10,034 nucleotides of DNA from Bacillota bacterium (GCA_003501365.1 DNPP01000378.1:1-10034), one strand, 5' to 3'. Positions 1-7,282 are shown, counted from the stretch's first letter. Made by a program: numbers and translations. The notes: generated from the sequence alone by a model not told the origin.

Positions 1-2
1 AG

Positions 3-680
3 ATCGATGCCGGAAATTTAACGGCACCGGACTGGGCCAACTCCAGTCAGCTTCAAGTGGGCCAGATGGCGATCGCCATTGGGAACCCTTTAGCTGAGAA
101 TTTAAATAATACGGTAACAGTCGGGGTGGTAAGCGCAGTAGGGCGAACCGTTGTAGTGAGCGGGGATCAACAGCTGCAAAATATGATTCAGACCGATGCC
201 TCCATCAATCCGGGTAATTCCGGGGGACCGTTGCTGGACAGCAATGGGGAGATTATCGGGATTAATAATGCCATTGCTCAGGGAGCGCAAGGGATTGGTT
301 TTGCAATTCCCGGCAATACCGTCCGTTATGTGGCCGAACAATTGGTTAATAAAGGCTATGTTACCCGGCCGGGATTGGGTCTCGGTTATATCCCGTTTAC
401 TCCCGAAAATGTCGAGATTCTTGAGAATCTTATTAAGAGAAGAATTTCGGTTGATTACGGTTTGTTTATTGTAAAAGTGGTAAAAGGAAGTCCTGCTAAT
501 AAAGTCGATCTCCTGCCGGGGGACATTATCACTGAAGTGAATGGCCAAAAGATAAAAGACCAGGACTTAATCCAGGCGGCGATTCGGAAATACCGGGTGG
601 GGACCAAATTGCGAATCGAATACTATCGGGGACGGCAGGTTAAGCATGCTCTAGTGGAAATTGGGGAGATGAAGCACTAA
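3..680 (+). CDS. htrA: HtrA/DegP-type trypsin-like serine protease, 3' part (start lies before the window)
   Basis: The reading frame is open from the first bases of the window, so the apparent GTG start at 57 is internal. The catalytic serine motif GNSGGPLL is present, with the Ser codon at 219-221. It is followed by the family segment INNAIAQGAQGIGFAIP. The His and Asp of the triad would lie upstream of the window. A single C-terminal PDZ domain follows (about 365-660), with the typical GLFIVKVVKGSPA and LLPGDIITEVNG elements. Known members are membrane-anchored or exported proteases that degrade or refold damaged envelope proteins. The stop is two bases from the start of rlmH, so the two are probably co-transcribed, an order shared with the end of the walRK cluster in Bacillota. 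No sign of decay is seen in the visible part. Confidence 0.93.
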   Translation: MDAGNLTAPDWANSSQLQVGQMAIAIGNPLAENLNNTVTVGVVSAVGRTVVVSGDQQLQNMIQTDASINPGNSGGPLLDSNGEIIGINNAIAQGAQGIGFAIPGNTVRYVAEQLVNKGYVTRPGLGLGYIPFTPENVEILENLIKRRISVDYGLFIVKVVKGSPANKVDLLPGDIITEVNGQKIKDQDLIQAAIRKYRVGTKLRIEYYRGRQVKHALVEIGEMKH

Positions 681-682
681 GG

Positions 683-1162
683 ATGGCCCGGATTCGTATC
701 ATCACAGTGGGAAAATTAAAAGAAAGCTATCTCCAAGAGGCTCAGGCGGAGTATATTAAGCGTTTGAAACCCTATGTAAACCTGGAGCTAGTGGAGGTGA
801 ACGATCTTCCGGCGCCCGATGGGGCTAGTCCCGCCCAAGAGGAACAAGTAAAGGGGAAGGAAGGCGCTCTGATTCAGAATTTACTTCATCCTAAAGAATA
901 CGTGGTGACTCTGGATCGTCAGGGTAAGGAACTTTCTTCTTTGCAATTTGCAACTTTTTTAGAGGAAAGGGCTATCTCCGGCGATCCGTTGACTTTGGTG
1001 ATCGGCGGGTCGCTGGGGCTTAGTGATGAGTTAATTAAGAGTGCGCAGATGAATTGGAGTTTCTCCAAGCTCACTTTCCCGCATCAGTTGTTCCGGGTGA
1101 TGCTGCTGGAGCAGATTTATAGGGCGTGTAAGATTAATAGGCATGAACCGTATCATAAGTGA
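683..1162 (+). CDS. rlmH: 23S rRNA (pseudouridine1915-N3)-methyltransferase RlmH
   Basis: RlmH methylates N3 of pseudouridine 1915 in helix 69 of 23S rRNA, using S-adenosylmethionine. The protein has 159 residues, the usual family length. It shows the start ARIRIITVGKLKESYL, the SAM-binding stretch LVIGGSLGL, the SPOUT knot region LTFPHQLFRVMLLEQIYRA and the characteristic C-terminus HEPYHK. The ATG lies two bases after the htrA stop, and the purine-rich end of htrA (ttggggagatg, 661-671) can serve as ribosome binding site. The gene is complete and looks functional. Its last codons (tat cat aag tga) form part of the sequence repeated at 8509, matching the known use of the rlmH 3' end as the attachment site of SCC elements. 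The insertion leaves the C-terminus intact. Confidence 0.97.
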   Translation: MARIRIITVGKLKESYLQEAQAEYIKRLKPYVNLELVEVNDLPAPDGASPAQEEQVKGKEGALIQNLLHPKEYVVTLDRQGKELSSLQFATFLEERAISGDPLTLVIGGSLGLSDELIKSAQMNWSFSKLTFPHQLFRVMLLEQIYRACKINRHEPYHK

Positions 1163-1167
1163 CGGCG
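1150..1167 (+). repeat. Left attachment-like direct repeat at the rlmH 3' end
   Basis: The sequence gtatcataagtgacggcg spans the last codons and stop of rlmH plus five bases. It recurs at 8509-8526 with a single T-to-C change. The TATCATAAGTGA core resembles the SCC attachment core of Staphylococcus rlmH, usually written GAAGC-TATCATAA-T-A with variable positions. Confidence 0.7.
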
Positions 1168-1176
1168 GAATTTTTA
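1160..1176 (+). repeat. Terminal inverted repeat, left end of the SCC-like element
   Basis: tgacggcggaattttta pairs in inverted orientation with 8474-8490, whose reverse complement is tgacggcgaaattttta, giving 16 of 17 identities. It starts at the rlmH stop codon. A third copy of the first 13 bases in plus orientation starts the repeat at 8519 (one mismatch). Confidence 0.65.
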
Positions 1177-1216
1177 TATACAAATCTAGGAAGAAACCAG
1201 TAATACCAAGGAAGAT

Positions 1217-1258
1217 GGAGAGGATGAGTATTTAATTACATCTTCTCTTCTTGTTTTT
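1217..1258 (+). terminator. Terminator-like hairpin after rlmH
   Basis: ggagaggatg (1217-1226) pairs with catcttctct (1239-1248), including two G-U pairs, around a 12-nt loop. After a few bases a run of five T follows (1254-1258). It lies 55 bp after rlmH and fits a rho-independent terminator for the htrA-rlmH transcript. The same structure recurs in copy 2 at 8576-8612. Confidence 0.5.
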
Positions 1259-1334
1259 AAGGTATATTTAAGCAATAGGTAAAAACCGTTATTTTTTCAT
1301 ATACGCTGATGGGTAGAAATACATTTCTTTATAA

Positions 1335-1550
1335 CCAACTATTATTGACGTTATAGGGGAATGATTTAAGTTTACGTTTTCTTTGATGGAATTTATCGAT
1401 TGGCCTTTTTATTCGGTAGACTTTTGACAAGAATGATTTTAAAGGTAAAAAGTTTACGGATAGAGAATTATTACCAAATATTTATTGGTATATTATTGGA
1501 ATTAGTAATAACTTGACAGAACTAAGAGATATTATTGGAGGGAGGCGGAG
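1335..1550 (+). pseudogene. Decayed unidentified coding fragment
   Basis: Between rlmH and the ATPase gene about 390 bp hold no intact gene. Reading from 1335, frame 3 gives PTIIDVIGE, a TGA at 1362-1364, then FKFTFSLMEFIDWPFYSVDF and a TGA at 1425-1427. If one T of the run at 1422-1425 is skipped, frame 1 continues as DKNDFKGKKFTDRELLPNIY and on to ISNNLTELRDIIGG near 1545. The amino-acid texture looks like real protein, so I read it as the tail of a lost gene with a nonsense codon and a frameshift. I do not recognise the family. A short palindrome (taccaa/ttggta, 1472-1490) lies within it. Confidence 0.35.
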
Positions 1551-1552
1551 CA

Positions 1553-2737
1553 ATGCTTGCAAAGCTATATATAGATAATTTTAAAGTGCTTAATGAGTTT
1601 GAAATTTGCTTTACCCCATTAACAGTGCTGATTGGAGAAAATGCATCAGGGAAAAGTACTGTTTTACAAGCGATTGATATCCTACAAGCATTGATGGTAA
1701 TCGATTTGGATGTCTACTTAAAAAACCGGAATTGGACAGTAGCAGATATTCGTTCCCAGTTTAATAAGAGCCGTACTATAGTTTTTAGGGCTACTTTAAA
1801 ATTGACCAGGGAATATAATTGGGAGATCGAGTTGGCGTTAAATATTTCTGCAAATAGTATTTTGGTCAAACAGGAAAAAATTACCGATGATACCGGGAAA
1901 CTTCTTTTGAATTTTGACGGAAGCAAGATTTCAAGGTTAAATGAAGTAACCGAAAATAAAGATATATTCCCTTCTTCTCTCAATTTGTCTTCATCCTTTC
2001 TTAAAACCATGAGTATCGAAAAGGATATGGCGGATTATCCCGGGTTAATCGAGATTAAAAGTTTTTTTGCCCAGGTGGATTCTTTTGAACTTTTGTCCCC
2101 GGAAAAGATGAGAATGAGTAACCGTGGGAAAACGAATAGCATTGGAATGAGCGGTGAGAAACTCCCGGCATTTATTAGGGGTTTAAAGCCGGAACGAAAA
2201 AAGAGTTTTCTGAAAATATTAAAAAGATTTGTTAACTCTATTGAGGATATTGACACTTTTGTTAAGGGTCGTCCCGGTTGGATTGAAATGAGTGTTAAGG
2301 AGAAATTTGGAGAAAATCTGACCAAAATTAAATCGGAATATGTAAGCGATGGGCTATTACGTTTGATTGCATTAGCTTCATTAGCTGAGATTGATAAAAC
2401 TTCCGGGTTAATGCTATTGGATGAAATCGAGGACGGGATCAACCCATACTTAGCTGGACAGGTCGTTGAAGTGTTGCAGAAACTTACCAGAGATATAGGT
2501 CGACAAATTGTTATTACGACACACAGTACAATAATGCTTGATTATTTTAATAAAGAAAGTATTGTTTTTTTATGGCGCAAACAAGATGGGAATGTTCAGG
2601 CCACAAATCTTTTTGTAGAAAATGATAAAATTAAGGAAATGCTGGAATATATGTATCCGGGTGAGGCTTGGCTTAATTTGCAAGGAAGCGAACTTTTGGC
2701 AAAAGTTACAGGCAGATATGAGGATAAAAAGAAATGA
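1553..2737 (+). CDS. AAA family ATPase (RecF/SMC-like, AAA_21/COG4637 type), likely defence-associated
   Basis: This 394-residue ATPase begins, like RecF and SMC heads, with KLYIDNFKVLNEFEICF followed by the Walker A motif GENASGKST (residues 28-36). An ABC-signature-like SDGLLRL starts near residue 265. Walker B MLLDEIEDG has Asp290 and Glu291, and the H-loop ITTHST has His324. All catalytic elements are present. I chose ATG 1553 over the in-frame TTG at 1535 because a strong GGAGGGAGG (1537-1545) lies seven bases upstream. The stop overlaps the next gene as ATGA, so the two are translationally coupled. Such ATPases paired with a TOPRIM or other nuclease partner are known from OLD/Gabija- and PARIS-type anti-phage systems. 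In those the ATPase senses or holds back the effector; that role here is inferred. Substrate and trigger are unknown. Confidence 0.85.
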   Translation: MLAKLYIDNFKVLNEFEICFTPLTVLIGENASGKSTVLQAIDILQALMVIDLDVYLKNRNWTVADIRSQFNKSRTIVFRATLKLTREYNWEIELALNISANSILVKQEKITDDTGKLLLNFDGSKISRLNEVTENKDIFPSSLNLSSSFLKTMSIEKDMADYPGLIEIKSFFAQVDSFELLSPEKMRMSNRGKTNSIGMSGEKLPAFIRGLKPERKKSFLKILKRFVNSIEDIDTFVKGRPGWIEMSVKEKFGENLTKIKSEYVSDGLLRLIALASLAEIDKTSGLMLLDEIEDGINPYLAGQVVEVLQKLTRDIGRQIVITTHSTIMLDYFNKESIVFLWRKQDGNVQATNLFVENDKIKEMLEYMYPGEAWLNLQGSELLAKVTGRYEDKKK

Positions 2738-3444
2738 GAGTTCTACTTTGTGGCGAAGGACCAACCGATTATGGTCAAAGAAATTATGAATCGGAGCAAT
2801 GGGTAGATGGGCCTGTTCAAATTTTTATACGCAAGATTTATGATGGCGAAATAGAAATTGAAAGCATTGAAAAAAAGAGTGTTCTGGGGCTTACATTAGG
2901 GCGTCAATTTCAAGGCCGTAATCTAAGCGGTCATGGAGGCAAGGCTTTAAAACTTGCCATTTTAGCACGGGAAAAGAGAAAAGATGTTGCAGCATGTTAC
3001 GTGGATGCGGATAAAAGCTCTGGAGAAAGTGGCTCGGATCCTGTTCGATGCAAGCGAAGATTTGAAGAAGTATATCAAGAAATTCAGAGGGGTTTTGAAC
3101 CAATGGCCGGTCAGGTTAAAGGGTTAGCTGTTGTCCCATTAAAGATGATTGAGTCATGGTTATTATCCGATGAACAAGCATTTGTCGTAACTTTTCATGA
3201 AGCCATACCAAAGAATTCCACAAGGCTGACTCATCCGGAGTTGATTTGGGGTACGGAAAGTGATCCTCAAAGTAATCATCCGAAATGCTATTTAAGACGT
3301 GTTTTGTCACAATATGGTTATGAAATAGAAGGTAACTTGGAGCTGTTTTGTAGTTTAGCTGAGAACTCCCGGGTTGAAATATTACGTAGCAAATGTTCGA
3401 TTAGTTTTGAAAAATTTTATAATGATATGCAGGGCATCGGATAA
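2734..3444 (+). CDS. TOPRIM-like partner of the upstream ATPase (DUF4276-like)
   Basis: The 236-residue protein opens with MRVLLCGEGPTDYG, where Glu8 follows a short hydrophobic strand as in TOPRIM folds. A second acidic motif YVDADKS (Asp91, Asp93) matches the TOPRIM DxD. MIESWLL (138-144) resembles the conserved IESWL segment of DUF4276-type proteins that sit beside AAA ATPases. The predicted role is a metal-dependent nuclease or related effector controlled by the ATPase. The ATG overlaps the ATPase stop by four bases, and a GAGGA lies about ten bases upstream. No membrane segments or signal peptide are seen, so it should be cytoplasmic. The reading frame is intact, unlike the gene after it. 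Family naming is from memory of motifs; the TOPRIM reading is more secure than the DUF number. Confidence 0.7.
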   Translation: MRVLLCGEGPTDYGQRNYESEQWVDGPVQIFIRKIYDGEIEIESIEKKSVLGLTLGRQFQGRNLSGHGGKALKLAILAREKRKDVAACYVDADKSSGESGSDPVRCKRRFEEVYQEIQRGFEPMAGQVKGLAVVPLKMIESWLLSDEQAFVVTFHEAIPKNSTRLTHPELIWGTESDPQSNHPKCYLRRVLSQYGYEIEGNLELFCSLAENSRVEILRSKCSISFEKFYNDMQGIG

Positions 3445-3474
3445 ATTGTTTCACAGGAGTATTTAGGGATCGAT

Positions 3475-4534
3475 ATGGATTATAACGACTTACTCGAAAA
3501 GTACCATGCGGTACAACGCGAGAATCATATCATAAAAGAAGAAATTAAACGACTGAAGTTTCAATTGGGAATTCCTGAACAACAAGGGATTCCTTTTGAC
3601 TATGCACTTAATATGAAGGTAACTGAGCAAAAACCGCTGCCGGAAATGAATATAGCGGATTCCAATGAAGTTGAGATTTTGGATATTAATAATCTTTCAA
3701 ATCCATCGGAAAAAATCAAACTATTGAACCAACCTACTATTGTGGAAAAACCAATAAAAGGTTGGTTACGTCTCTCTTTAGAGGCCGGGATGATGTTTAT
3801 GCTAAAAGGTGGGAGAGCTCGCCTTCTTTGAAGGCGCAGAAGAAAGGAACTTCCTGATATTCACCAGTTTGTTTGAATGAATGGCGGCCCGGATTGTGCG
3901 TTAAAACGAAAGGAAAATGCACTGACTGTGCCCATAAGGCATTAGACAAACTGGATGAAAAAGTGATTGATGCCCATTTACGCGGGATTGATAATTTTGT
4001 TGCGGGAATATATCCTTTATTACCGGATGAAATCTGCTGTTTTTTGGCCATAGACTTTGATGATGAGGAAAGGCAAAAGGATATTTCGGTATTACGTGAA
4101 ACTTGTTTCGAATTCAGAATTCCGTTAGCTGTCGAACGTTCACGTTCAGGTAAAGGAGCTCATATTTGGTTTTTCTTTGAGAATCCTGTATCAGCAGTTT
4201 TTAGCAAGAAAATTTGGTTGTGCCTTACTCACTTACTCCATGAGCAAAAGGCATGTTTTGGCCTTTAGTTTTGAAACAATACTCAAGAACACCAATGCCA
4301 AATATGTTTACGGATTAACCGCTACTCCTACCCGAAAGGAGAGACACAATCCTATCTTTCATGCAATGTGGGCCAATCCGGTATAGGGATGATGCCAAAA
4401 AGCAGGCTGAAAATAGACCTTTTGATCATTATGTCATATCAAGATTTACTTCCCTTCGAGTTCCTGTGGATAAGGGTGAGAAAGAAGTATCGATTCAAGA
4501 CTTATATAATAATAATAGAGCCGTTCTCCCTTAA
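3475..4534 (+). pseudogene. TOTE-type primase-helicase-nuclease gene, N-terminal part (broken)
   Basis: The family, as I remember it, is about 950-1050 residues: N-terminal coiled coil, archaeo-eukaryotic primase with a zinc cluster, SF2 helicase, PLD nuclease. Here the ATG at 3475 follows AGGGA, and a coiled coil (DLLEKYHAVQRENHIIKEEI) leads to NPSEKIKLL. A 41-nt insertion (3727-3767) then breaks the frame. The true frame resumes as TSLFRGRDDVYAKRWESS, is stopped by TGA 3855 where Gly is expected (GTS-stop-YSPVC), and continues through the zinc Cys cluster (CLNEW, LCVKTKGKCTDC). The primase motifs LAIDFDDE and ERSRSGKGAHIWF follow. An extra T at 4198-4202 shifts the frame again; LARKFGCALLTYSMSKRHVLAF is then fused directly to SFETILKNTNAKYVYGLTATPTRK of the helicase. 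Another shift near 4353-4361 leads to MQCGPIRYRDDAKKQAENRP. Homology ends near 4507 (SIQDLY). It cannot make a working protein. Confidence 0.85.
3727..3767. repeat. 41-nt palindromic insertion in the TOTE-type gene
   Basis: Nine-base perfect arms aaccaacct (3727-3735) and aggttggtt (3759-3767) enclose 23 nt that contain a smaller attg/caat pairing. Deleting exactly these 41 nt joins KIKLL to TSLFRGRDD in one frame, which is the sequence expected for the family. It therefore looks like a precise insertion of a tiny hairpin element. No target duplication is obvious and no second complete copy was seen in the window. Confidence 0.7.
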
Positions 4535-4672
4535 CGTATGGGAAACAGGCTTCCTTGTTGAAATTTCCTTAGCGTACGTTTTGCACGTTTTGCTGGCGAG
4601 ATACCTGAAAGGAATTAATCCTAAGATGTTTTCATCCCGTTCCAAAAACGCGCTCGATTGGTATTAATAAAA

Positions 4673-5701
4673 TCATGATGAGCAATTATTGAGACTTTCT
4701 ACCGCATGCTTTGCCCACTCCGAATCAGCCAATATGGCCCTGCCTACCCCTATAAGATCAGCTTTTCCATCTGCTAAAAGCTGATCCGCTACATCTACTT
4801 GTGTAATTCCGCCAGTTAGGATTACGGGGATGGACACTTTCTTTTTAATGGCCTCAGTAAGAAGAGCAAAATAGCCTTGCACGCCTGCAACTCCTGGTAT
4901 TCCAAAGCCTAAAAGCCCCCCTGAAATGTCAAGCATATCGACACCTGCTTTTTCAAATTCCCACGCTGCTATCATACTGTCTTCAATACTAGCACCTCCT
5001 TCAAGGTAGTCCTCAGCACCCAGTCTTAAAAGAATCGGAAAATCTCTGCCAACTACTTCCCGCACCGCCTTTATTATTTCAAGATGAATACGAATACGGT
5101 TTATAAGAGTTCCACCATATTCATCTGTGCGTTTATTGGTCAAAGGAGAAAAAAATTGATTTAAAAGATAACCGTGCGCTGCATGAATTTCCACGCCATC
5201 AAATCCAGCCTCTTTTACACGTCGTGCAGCATTCTGAAATTCGGTAATAATCTTCATAATTTCCTGCCTGGTAAGTTCCTGAGGGAAGTCAGTCAAATGA
5301 GATTCACCCCTAAATTGGCGTGGGTTTGCTACAGTAGACGGGCCAACTGATAATGTGCCAGTTACCTCTTTTTCAGCGGCGCCTCCTGCATGGTTTATCT
5401 GCATAACACATTTGGAGCCGTTTTTATGAATAACCTCCGCCAAATTTTTCAAATCCGCCACCATGCTATCATCTGCAATCGATAATTGTCCCTTACCCGC
5501 TTTACCCTGTTGACAAATAAAGCTGTGTTCAATAATGATAAGGCCTATATACCCTCCCTTGGACTTTTCCCCATAGTAATCAAGTATTTCCTGACTTACC
5601 TTCCCGTCAAGTTTTGCCTTTGCGGTAGCCATTGGTGGCATAACCAAACGATTAGTCAGCGATAATGATCTTACCTGTAGTGATTTAAGCAACAATGCCA
5701 T
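4673..5701 (-). CDS. NADH:flavin oxidoreductase of the Old Yellow Enzyme family
   Basis: A 342-residue single-domain FMN enzyme, close in length to YqjM. Family members reduce activated C=C bonds (enals, enones, maleimides) or nitro compounds with NAD(P)H. Visible features: N-terminal LTNRLVMPPMATAKA; MQINHAGGAA (Gln101, His104) around the flavin; VEIHAAHGYLLNQFFSP (His173, His176), with the substrate-binding residue; RTDEYGG; and C-terminal ILTGGI and GVGRAILAD that bind the FMN phosphate. No FeS/NADH extension of the 2,4-dienoyl-CoA reductase type is present. I chose the ATG at 5701, preceded by GGGGGT eight bases upstream, over the in-frame ATG at 5752. It is the last gene of the minus-strand cassette, 126 bp after the efflux gene, and may also have its own promoter. 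It could detoxify electrophiles exported or sensed by its neighbours; this is inferred. Confidence 0.9.
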   Translation of the reverse strand: MALLLKSLQVRSLSLTNRLVMPPMATAKAKLDGKVSQEILDYYGEKSKGGYIGLIIIEHSFICQQGKAGKGQLSIADDSMVADLKNLAEVIHKNGSKCVMQINHAGGAAEKEVTGTLSVGPSTVANPRQFRGESHLTDFPQELTRQEIMKIITEFQNAARRVKEAGFDGVEIHAAHGYLLNQFFSPLTNKRTDEYGGTLINRIRIHLEIIKAVREVVGRDFPILLRLGAEDYLEGGASIEDSMIAAWEFEKAGVDMLDISGGLLGFGIPGVAGVQGYFALLTEAIKKKVSIPVILTGGITQVDVADQLLADGKADLIGVGRAILADSEWAKHAVESLNNCSS

Positions 5702-5774
5702 AAATTCAACCCCCAAATATAAAATTAGGTTACAGTCATATGAACCAATCATATGTACCCACTGTTAAAACTTT

Positions 5775-5802
5775 ATTATAATTGAGTACAAAGCTTTAAC
5801 AA
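5775..5802 (-). promoter_or_regulatory. Possible promoter for the oxidoreductase gene
   Basis: On the minus strand TTGTTA (5797-5802) and TATAAT (5775-5780) are 16 bp apart, 74 bp upstream of the chosen ATG. An imperfect dyad, tgttaaaac (5763-5771) with gctttaaca (5793-5801), flanks the -10 box and might be an operator. The -35 box is weak. Confidence 0.35.
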
Positions 5803-5827
5803 TAGTTGTATAAATAATACCGATATT

Positions 5828-7201
5828 CTACATGAAACTCGGCTTCTTTCGGATAATATGACTATATCCTTTTATAAACAGAAAAAGTGTGATGCCACTG
5901 GACAAAAGGTCTGTTATCGGCTGTGCAAACCAAAGTCCATTCAGCCCGATAACCCTTGGCAGAAGAAAAATTGTTAAACCTAGTATTACAGATTGCCTTG
6001 ATATATTCAGTAATCCCGCTGCTTTAGGTCTTCCTGTCATCATCATAAAACTTGATCCGAGTGTAGGAATAGAAGCTAGCGGAAGAAGTATCATATATTT
6101 ATTTATGCCATCTACAGCAATGTTAACTAGCACAGGATCGTAGGTGAAAAGACGTACTATTAACTCAGGAAATGCCAGGGTACTCAGGGTGCCTGTGGTT
6201 AAAATGGCAAAGCTACCTATGGTAGCCAGCTTAAACGTCTTAAGTGTCCTATCATACCGCGTTTTTGCGTAGTTAAAGCCAATAATCGGCTGACACCCCT
6301 GCGCAATTCCATAAATAGGCATCATAAATACAGCCGCAATTGAGGTAATGACAGTCATCGCACCTACAGCCAGTTCCCCGCCATACAGGTTTAAAGAATA
6401 GTTACTGACTATTTGCGCAATGCTCATTGCCAATTGATTGGAAAAGGGGACGAATCCGATTAGAAGCATGTTTTTTATTTTTGTCGGATATATTTTGAAA
6501 TTAAGCGCTGTAAGCCTTAAGAAAGATTTTTTTCTTGTGAAGTAAAAAAAGCCAAGTGCGACGGTAACAAACTGGGCAATAGCCGTAGCACTTGCAGCTC
6601 CCCTTATCCCCATATGCATTACTTGTAGAAAAATGGCATCTAAAGCTATATTTAGTATACATCCCGTAATTGAAATTAGGGCAGAAAATGTTGGATTTCC
6701 GTCTGAACGTACGAGCAGAGGTAACCCGATACTCAGCATATTAAATACAGTACCAAGCATGATGATTGTAATAAATTCCTTGGCATAAAATAAAGTTTGG
6801 CCTCGTATACCAAGCCAGTCCAATATGTGATTTTGAAAGACCAGGTAAAGTATTGTAATGGCAATTCCAGCAATAACGGATAAGGTTATTGCATTTCCGG
6901 CTGTATTTTCGGCTTCTTTTTTGTTCCCTTCGCCTAATTTTATAGAAATATCGGAGCTGGCACCCATTGAGATAAGAGAAGCCACTCCCCATATCACTGT
7001 TATAATCGGCATTGTAAGTCCGATTCCTGTCAGGGCTAACGCGCCGACCTCTGGTATATGTCCTATAAATATCCTGTCAACAACGATATACAATGAATTG
7101 ACAAGTAAACTGAGTACCGTAGGAACAGAGTATTGTATAAGTAATTTACCAATAGGCTTTTTTTCGAGTTCTTCAACGTTGTTCATTTGTATCTCTTTCA
7201 T
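5828..7201 (-). CDS. MATE family multidrug efflux transporter (MepA-like)
   Basis: A 457-residue, strongly hydrophobic protein with about twelve membrane segments in two halves, the normal MATE size. The start IGKLLIQYSVPTVLSLLVNSLYIVVDRIFIG is typical of the NorM/MepA family: a Pro near the start of helix 1, then the YxxVDxxFIG region. The second half repeats the pattern (IGFVPFSNQLAMSIAQIVSNYSLN), with GIAQGCQPIIGFNYA at the usual site. Members expel cationic drugs and dyes in exchange for Na+ or H+. The start is ambiguous: ATG 7201 has no clear ribosome site, while the ATG at 7186 follows AAAGAGAT. It lies 81 bp downstream of the Rrf2 regulator on the same strand and is probably controlled by it. 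The substrate cannot be told from the sequence. Confidence 0.93.
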   Translation of the reverse strand: MKEIQMNNVEELEKKPIGKLLIQYSVPTVLSLLVNSLYIVVDRIFIGHIPEVGALALTGIGLTMPIITVIWGVASLISMGASSDISIKLGEGNKKEAENTAGNAITLSVIAGIAITILYLVFQNHILDWLGIRGQTLFYAKEFITIIMLGTVFNMLSIGLPLLVRSDGNPTFSALISITGCILNIALDAIFLQVMHMGIRGAASATAIAQFVTVALGFFYFTRKKSFLRLTALNFKIYPTKIKNMLLIGFVPFSNQLAMSIAQIVSNYSLNLYGGELAVGAMTVITSIAAVFMMPIYGIAQGCQPIIGFNYAKTRYDRTLKTFKLATIGSFAILTTGTLSTLAFPELIVRLFTYDPVLVNIAVDGINKYMILLPLASIPTLGSSFMMMTGRPKAAGLLNISRQSVILGLTIFLLPRVIGLNGLWFAQPITDLLSSGITLFLFIKGYSHIIRKKPSFM

Positions 7202-7282
7202 GTATCATGTATATTGTAGACATTTAATATCCGTAATTTTAATGTAAAAAAACTATAGCATCTAGCTGAGCACGTTAAAATA

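Larger units (their letters stand above)
1160..1275 (+). repeat. Left-end repeat, copy 1 (imperfect; copy 2 at 8519-8640)
   Basis: By eye, this stretch aligns with 8519 to about 8640 in the same order: tgacggcg, then accagta(a/g)ta, then gatgagt(a/g)tttaatta with a hairpin, then a T-rich end and a gg(t/c)atatt segment. The copies have diverged with small indels, so this is an old duplication or the shared end of related elements. It would be explained by two elements of one family inserted one after the other at rlmH. Confidence 0.6.

Noticed and set aside
102..548. Long minus-strand open frame opposite htrA
   Set aside because: It is a shadow of the protease gene; the plus strand has clear catalytic and PDZ motifs.
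1333..1347. aaccaactattattg resembling the left arm of the 41-nt palindrome (3727)
   Set aside because: No matching ggttggtt arm follows; the similarity is short and could be chance.
1472..1490. Palindrome taccaa/ttggta as operator of the ATPase operon
   Set aside because: It lies in an apparent coding relic and no good -10/-35 pair is next to it, so the evidence is too thin for a feature.
1535..1552. TTG at 1535 as start of the ATPase
   Set aside because: The ribosome binding site GGAGGGAGG lies after this TTG and is properly placed for ATG 1553; family members begin close to the KLYIDNFK strand.
3797..4051. Minus-strand open frame inside the TOTE-type remnant
   Set aside because: The opposite strand carries recognisable primase motifs; this frame shows none.
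5702..5752. Upstream ATG (5752) for the oxidoreductase
   Set aside because: The extra 17 residues do not look like the family and have no ribosome site, whereas ATG 5701 follows GGGGGT.
5737..5755. catatg palindromes around 5737-5755 as a terminator
   Set aside because: The inverted catatg pair has a 7-nt loop but no T run on either strand; AT-rich chance is likely.
6858..7247. Plus-strand open frame of 129 codons across the MATE start
   Set aside because: It is antisense to a clear transporter and only mirrors its hydrophobic codons.
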